This document shows, in pieces, positions 59,921 through 64,000 of a stretch of DNA of 64,000 bases. How positions within the stretch are numbered: the stretch's first letter is position 1; the number at the start of each line of letters is the position of its first letter. The position numbers were made by a program, and so were the translations under genes. This stretch comes from a bacterium (lineage in GTDB: Bacteria; Sumerlaeota; Sumerlaeia; SLMS01): positions 1 to 64,000 of the forward strand of contig WGMQ01000005.1 in the NCBI GenBank assembly GCA_016125005.1. The letters are read 5' to 3'. The notes beneath the pieces are model-generated. The model was not told where the DNA came from. It searched no databases and worked only from the letters and a program-made list of their open reading frames with translations.

Positions 59921-62614
59921 ATGAAGAAGAGCTCACTGCTCCTGCTTTCGCTCGCCATTCTTGGTTCCGCGGCCAGCGCCTCCGCGACGACCATTTACGT
60001 GAATGACAACTGGGGCTCCGCCCCGAACCGCAGCTTCGAAACTTTCCCGTACGAAGATCGCGCGGAAACCCGTTATTTCCTGCATGTGAACACCGCCGGC
60101 GGCAAGTTCTACAGCCAGGACAAGTTTGAGATCAACGAGGCCGATGGCTCCGTGACCGCCACCGCCGGACCCGCCGAAGATGGCGCCGCCAACGGCATCG
60201 ACTACCTCGAAACCGGCGCCGAGCAAGGCAAGGTCTACTTCGATAACACCGGCTTCAGCTACAACGTCACCCCGTCGACGACTTTCGACGACCCGACGAC
60301 CGATGCCACCGAGTCCCTCAACCTGGTTCTCGGCACCAACGCCTTCGGCAACATTGGCGACGCCATCTACGCGATCGGCGCCGGAACGGCTCAGGGCTTT
60401 GATGGCACGGGTACCGCCACCGGCACGGCGAGCGACGTCAACCGCATCGTCGTTCTCGGCGGTATTTACTACGAGACCATCTGGTTCCCCCGCAACAACC
60501 ACAACGGTGCCGGGACCTCGGTATACTACAACACCACGATCACCAAGCGCGCCTACGGCGCTTTCCCCACCAACCTGACGATCGCCTCCTTCCAGAATAA
60601 GCTGCGCTCCAACGTGGTTATCGAAGGTGTGCCGACCGACAAGGCGATCTTCACCCGCGGCATCTACTCTGACAACGCCGTGGTCGAGGGCCTCACCATC
60701 AAGAACCTCGTCCTGAACGGCATCGTCGGCTCCACCTCTGGCGTCACCGCTGGCAACGGCGTTCACCCCTCCGGCTACAAGAACACCGGCGGCGCCTCCG
60801 AGCAGGACGTCATCAAGTTCACGGGCATCTACTATCCGAACCCGGGCCTGCCCCAGACCGTGTTCCCGCCGACGGCCGCCTCGGGCGTGCCCGTCAACAG
60901 CGGCGGTTTCGTGAAGGACCTCACAATCACCAACGTCCTGATTGACGGCCAGAAGATCCGCGTGCCCTTCCAGAGCAAGCGCGCCGTGAATGCAGCGATC
61001 ACTCCCGCCTACACCACGCTCCCCACCCTGAACAACCAGGTCGGTTCCGGCGGCGGACGCGGTGGTATGGTGCTCGCCGGTCTCTACGGCACCTTCACCT
61101 TCACCAACAACACGCTCACCCAGCTCCGTTGCTTCACCACTTTCGACATCATCAACAGCGGCAATAACAAGGCCTCTTGGAGCACGGTGACCTTCGAAGG
61201 CAACACGATCAATGACGTGTGGGGCTCCTCGGCCATCCGCGGTGAAGATCCCGCAACGAGCGCCAGCAATCCCGCCCCCAGCGCGACGCTCGCAAACTAC
61301 GCGTCCATCAAGAACAACACCTTCCGTGGTCTCTGCCAGGGTCTGATCACTGTCTACGTCGATGACGCCGGCACGCTCCGCCCCTACAACCCCGCCACCG
61401 ACGGCACGTTCGACTTCAGCACCACCTTCCCCGCCTACATTCAGGATCACTTCACCCAGGCCGGCGGCTTCCTCAAGCTGTTCAACATCCGCACCGCCGA
61501 CGTCTTGAACAACAGCTTCATCAACGCCGAGCCGACCCGCGACTGGTTCCAGAAGGCCGTCCAGGTCCCGATCGGTCACCCCGATTACATCCCGATGGGT
61601 GCCGGCATCCTCTGCCGCGACCTGGGCAACTCCCAGACCTACGCCGGCCAGAGCTTCGCCAGCTACGACCGTTCCACCTACAACATCATCGGCAACCTCT
61701 TCGAGCGCATGTATCAGGGCGTCGCCACCGACCCCGCCACGACCGACGGCAACTTCATCCCGCAGGGCGTCATCAAGGGTAACAGCTTCATTCGTTGCCT
61801 CAGCGGCGTCTACTTCTACTCGGGCGCCATCACGTCCACCAGCTTCGACATCAGCAACAACATCTTCACCGAGCTGACCGAAGACCCCGCCGGTATCGGC
61901 GTGGGTGCAGGCTCCAACACCAACATCAACGCTGGCATCGTTCTCGACGCCAACTCCACCGTTCTCGCCAACGACCCGACCCCGGCCAGCGCCGTGCTGA
62001 ACGCGGACGACAACTACTTCCAGGGTACGGCTCCTGCCTTCATCGAGAACTCGACCGCACTTGATGACACCAACATCGACGGTGAGCAGCCCGCAGACCA
62101 GCTCCCCACCTTCCCCGTCCTCGATAGCGATGGCGACGGCATCAACGACGACGCCGAAACCGCTCTTGGAACGAACCCCAACAACGCCGACAGCGACAAC
62201 GACGGTATCCCGGACGGCGTTGAAGTCCGCCTCGGTCTGAATCCCCTCGTGATCGAGTCCAACACCGACACCGACGGCGACAAGATCCCCGATGCGGTGG
62301 AACTCGTCCTCGGCACCAACGCCAACGATGCCGACACCGACAATGACGGTATCCGCGACGACTACGAAGTGCTCGTTGGTACCGATCCGACCAGCGCCAG
62401 CCAGACGCCTTCCTTCGGCGACGCTGACGAGAACGGCACCACCAACGCCACGGACGCGACCAAGATCCTGGAAGCCTTCCTCCAGATCAGCGTCCTCAAC
62501 GTCACCAACCGCGACCGCGTGGACATCAACCGCGACGGACGCGTGGACAACGTCGACGCCGTGATCCTCTATCAGCGCACGCTCGGCAATATCCCCTACG
62601 TTCCGTTCCCATAA
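59921..62614 (+). CDS. Secreted dockerin protein with beta-helix-like body
   Basis: The 897-residue protein starts with a signal peptide (LLLLSLAILGSAASASA) after GAGAAAGGG; the frame upstream to 59696 is rejected. The body (about 20-710) is rich in Asn, Gly and Thr with many F.NN and I..N turns, like a parallel beta-helix of a surface protein or polysaccharide lyase. Calcium-binding thrombospondin-3-like repeats (DSDGDGINDD, DNDGIPDG, DTDGDKIPD, DNDGIRDD; about 735-825) follow, then a type I dockerin (FGDADENGTTNATDATKI ... VDINRDGRVDNVDAVIL). The dockerin implies docking to a cohesin, and two cohesin-like genes follow. Confidence 0.85.
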   Translation: MKKSSLLLLSLAILGSAASASATTIYVNDNWGSAPNRSFETFPYEDRAETRYFLHVNTAGGKFYSQDKFEINEADGSVTATAGPAEDGAANGIDYLETGAEQGKVYFDNTGFSYNVTPSTTFDDPTTDATESLNLVLGTNAFGNIGDAIYAIGAGTAQGFDGTGTATGTASDVNRIVVLGGIYYETIWFPRNNHNGAGTSVYYNTTITKRAYGAFPTNLTIASFQNKLRSNVVIEGVPTDKAIFTRGIYSDNAVVEGLTIKNLVLNGIVGSTSGVTAGNGVHPSGYKNTGGASEQDVIKFTGIYYPNPGLPQTVFPPTAASGVPVNSGGFVKDLTITNVLIDGQKIRVPFQSKRAVNAAITPAYTTLPTLNNQVGSGGGRGGMVLAGLYGTFTFTNNTLTQLRCFTTFDIINSGNNKASWSTVTFEGNTINDVWGSSAIRGEDPATSASNPAPSATLANYASIKNNTFRGLCQGLITVYVDDAGTLRPYNPATDGTFDFSTTFPAYIQDHFTQAGGFLKLFNIRTADVLNNSFINAEPTRDWFQKAVQVPIGHPDYIPMGAGILCRDLGNSQTYAGQSFASYDRSTYNIIGNLFERMYQGVATDPATTDGNFIPQGVIKGNSFIRCLSGVYFYSGAITSTSFDISNNIFTELTEDPAGIGVGAGSNTNINAGIVLDANSTVLANDPTPASAVLNADDNYFQGTAPAFIENSTALDDTNIDGEQPADQLPTFPVLDSDGDGINDDAETALGTNPNNADSDNDGIPDGVEVRLGLNPLVIESNTDTDGDKIPDAVELVLGTNANDADTDNDGIRDDYEVLVGTDPTSASQTPSFGDADENGTTNATDATKILEAFLQISVLNVTNRDRVDINRDGRVDNVDAVILYQRTLGNIPYVPFP

Positions 62615-62642
62615 GAACTGAACCAAGGAACAACAGCCAATC

Positions 62643-62676
62643 AGCGCCGGGATGGCTTCAGGGCCTTCCCGGCGCT
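62643..62676 (+). terminator. Hairpin after the dockerin gene
   Basis: AGCGCCGGGA pairs with TCCCGGCGCT (10 bp) around a 14-base loop, 28 bp after the stop. No U-tract follows, so it may be partial termination or mRNA protection. Confidence 0.5.
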
Positions 62677-62728
62677 CCCCCTCGACTCCACCTCCCCTGA
62701 GAGACCTACAAAGGAGAACTAAACGAAC

Positions 62729-63364
62729 ATGAAAAAAGTGACAACCATCCTCTCAACCTGTCTTGCTCTGGCCACCTCGGTCGCATTCGCAGGTTCACCA
62801 AACCTAACGATCACCGCCGAACGTGTCAGCTCTAACTCCGTGAGCGCTGGCGAACCACTCGTCGTCAAGTTCTCCATCACCAACAATGGGCCTGATCAGG
62901 CACCCCAGTCGGCCACCTTCCGTATCCGTTTTGACGATACCTACCTGACCTGGGTTGGCGCCACCAACCTGCCCAACGATGCCGGCTTTGCCACTGGTGT
63001 CACCTACGGCTCCGCGCAGTCGGACGGCGACATGGGTGCTCCGGTTACCTCCGCATCCCCCGACAGTGACGCCAGCGCCCTGCCGGACTATGTCGACCTG
63101 GCCACCATCGGCCCGCCGACCTTCCCCGCCACCATCAAGACCCCGATCCTGGCCTACGCCAAGTTCACCGTGACGGCAGCAGGTCAGGCCGCGTCCAACT
63201 TTCAGGTCGCCGCGGACGTCAAAGATGCGAGCACAAACCACTTTCCCGTGATCAGCCTCGCTCCCCCGGCCGTAAACAGCCTTGACGGTGTTTCCGACGC
63301 CAACCTCACCTTTGCACCAGCCAACATTACCACGGTGAGTGATTGGACCCTCCTTGGCGAATAA
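62729..63364 (+). CDS. Exported cohesin-like protein
   Basis: The 211-residue protein has a signal peptide (ILSTCLALATSVAFA) and one beta-sandwich domain that resembles a cohesin: LTITAERVSSNSVSAGEPLVVKFSITNNG, then ATFRIRFDDTYLTWVGA and ILAYAKFTVTAAGQAASNFQV. No dockerin, SLH or sortase signal is present. The ATG is preceded by AAAGGAGAA 11 nt upstream. It lies 114 bp after the dockerin gene, so the proteins may bind each other; this is inference. Confidence 0.6.
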   Translation: MKKVTTILSTCLALATSVAFAGSPNLTITAERVSSNSVSAGEPLVVKFSITNNGPDQAPQSATFRIRFDDTYLTWVGATNLPNDAGFATGVTYGSAQSDGDMGAPVTSASPDSDASALPDYVDLATIGPPTFPATIKTPILAYAKFTVTAAGQAASNFQVAADVKDASTNHFPVISLAPPAVNSLDGVSDANLTFAPANITTVSDWTLLGE

Positions 63365-63439
63365 GGGCTTGCCTCGGAGTCCGTACTCTCTGTAGCAATT
63401 TTGGACACCATTCAGAAGGACCAATTCTTGGAGAAAACG

Positions 63440-64000
63440 ATGATGGTCTTAAACCCTCGATACATCATCCTCGCTCTGTGGCTCTCCCTGGTCATGGCAT
63501 TCCATGGTCAGGGATTTGCCGATGCCGTCGTTTCGACGCGCATCGCGAGTGGAGATCCTGCCGTTGCAGGTTCCACTTTCACAGTAGCGGTGGACGTCGA
63601 CAGTGATGCCGAGCTTCCGCACGCCGTAGCGCTGAGGCTTAGCTACCCGACCGATTCCGTCGAGTTCCTCGGCGTAAACGACGGGGTCCTGGGAACCGCC
63701 TCGGCCAGCAACGCCATGGGCGTCGCTCCCAACGTGTTCCGCAACATCGCCACCATTGGCGATTCCAGCCACGGAACTTCCACCACGCTTGCCTTCACGG
63801 TTGATTTCCGCACGCTCGTGAATGCTGCGGAAAACTTCGACATCACCGTCGACGCCGACAGCAACACGCCGGCGAACGTCATTGGTGCCGATCCGTTTCC
63901 GACGCTGACTGCCACCTACGACAGCAGCGCCACCACGGGCCTCGCCCCTGTCATCCCCTCCGCGATCATCAGCACGTCGCTCGCCAGCTCTCCTTCTGTT
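63440..64000 (+). CDS. Exported cohesin-like protein (3' truncated by window)
   Basis: The frame is open from ATG 63440 to the window end (187 codons). GGAG lies 7 nt upstream, so the start is well supported. A signal peptide (ILALWLSLVMAFHGQGFA) is followed by a cohesin-type beta-sandwich: TRIASGDPAVAGSTFTVAVDVDSD, ALRLSYPTDSVEFLGVNDGVLG, LAFTVDFRTLVNAAENFDIT. It is the second such protein in a row. More domains may follow beyond the window. Confidence 0.65.
   Translation, partial: MMVLNPRYIILALWLSLVMAFHGQGFADAVVSTRIASGDPAVAGSTFTVAVDVDSDAELPHAVALRLSYPTDSVEFLGVNDGVLGTASASNAMGVAPNVFRNIATIGDSSHGTSTTLAFTVDFRTLVNAAENFDITVDADSNTPANVIGADPFPTLTATYDSSATTGLAPVIPSAIISTSLASSPSV

Noticed and set aside
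59933-62626. 897-codon minus-strand ORF
   Set aside because: Antisense shadow of the dockerin gene; low-complexity Val/Gly/Asp-rich translation, no start signal and no conserved motif.

Overview
The window is a GC-rich (roughly 60-65 % by eye) stretch of a bacterial chromosome from a Gram-negative-type cell: it carries TolQ, TolR, a TonB/TolA-like protein, an MlaE permease, Mfd, RuvB, PheT and many secreted or lipid-anchored proteins. DUF2723 and TMTC-like membrane proteins, DUF5719-like and dockerin/cohesin-like secreted proteins and a C13-type peptidase fused to a propeller suggest an uncultivated lineage of the Sumerlaeota / Hydrogenedentota / Planctomycetota kind. That placement is inference and uncertain; no rRNA gene is present to test it.

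Layout. 1-3.5 kb: SsuBAC-type ABC importer operon (minus strand) ending in a truncated membrane protein. 3.6-7.0 kb: large secreted multidomain protein. 7.2-15.6 kb: sucC, a DUF2723 membrane protein, a two-gene minus-strand unit, then pheT and a coupled hypothetical gene. 15.6-18.6 kb: secreted beta-helix protein, lone mlaE, an Rpn-family remnant. 18.6-20.8 kb: cysH, sirohydrochlorin chelatase and SirC, an assimilatory sulfur/siroheme group that fits the sulfonate-type importer upstream. 20.8-22.6 kb: TerC and an ArsR-methyltransferase fusion. 22.6-23.25 kb: no gene, but at least five full-consensus DnaA boxes and AT-rich stretches, a probable oriC without dnaA beside it. 23.25-28.9 kb: TPR-Ser/Thr kinase, TMTC-like membrane protein, NlpC/P60 hydrolase. 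28.9-32.5 kb: PilZ-like protein, a one-TM protein, two thioredoxin-fold exported proteins. 32.5-36.5 kb: parA-parB-tolQ-tolR-tonB/tolA on the minus strand, with a perfect parS inside parA. 36.7-42.4 kb: tRNA-Gln, a short glmU, mfd, a CoA-binding protein and yggS. 42.3-48.4 kb: YfhO-like and glycosidase-like pair, thioredoxin-like protein, dicarboxylate/glutamate symporter, gmk. 48.4-51.3 kb: Kef-type antiporter and YceD. 51.5-56.3 kb: giant secreted C13-like peptidase. 56.3-59.3 kb: PhnP-like hydrolase, membrane protein, orphan antitoxin, ruvB. 59.9-64 kb: dockerin protein followed by two cohesin-like exported proteins, the last cut by the window end.

The most unusual signal is not a gene. 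The octamer GTATAGAC / GTCTATAC occurs 15 times on both strands, nearly always inside genes, in four different codon phases and using codons (ATA, AGA, CTA, ACA) that are otherwise uncommon here. This looks like selection on DNA rather than protein, as for uptake or chromosome-organising sequences. A second pattern is that genes normally paired with a partner stand alone here (sucC without sucD, pheT without pheS, mlaE without mlaFD, yceD without rpmF, ruvB without ruvAC, oriC without dnaA).
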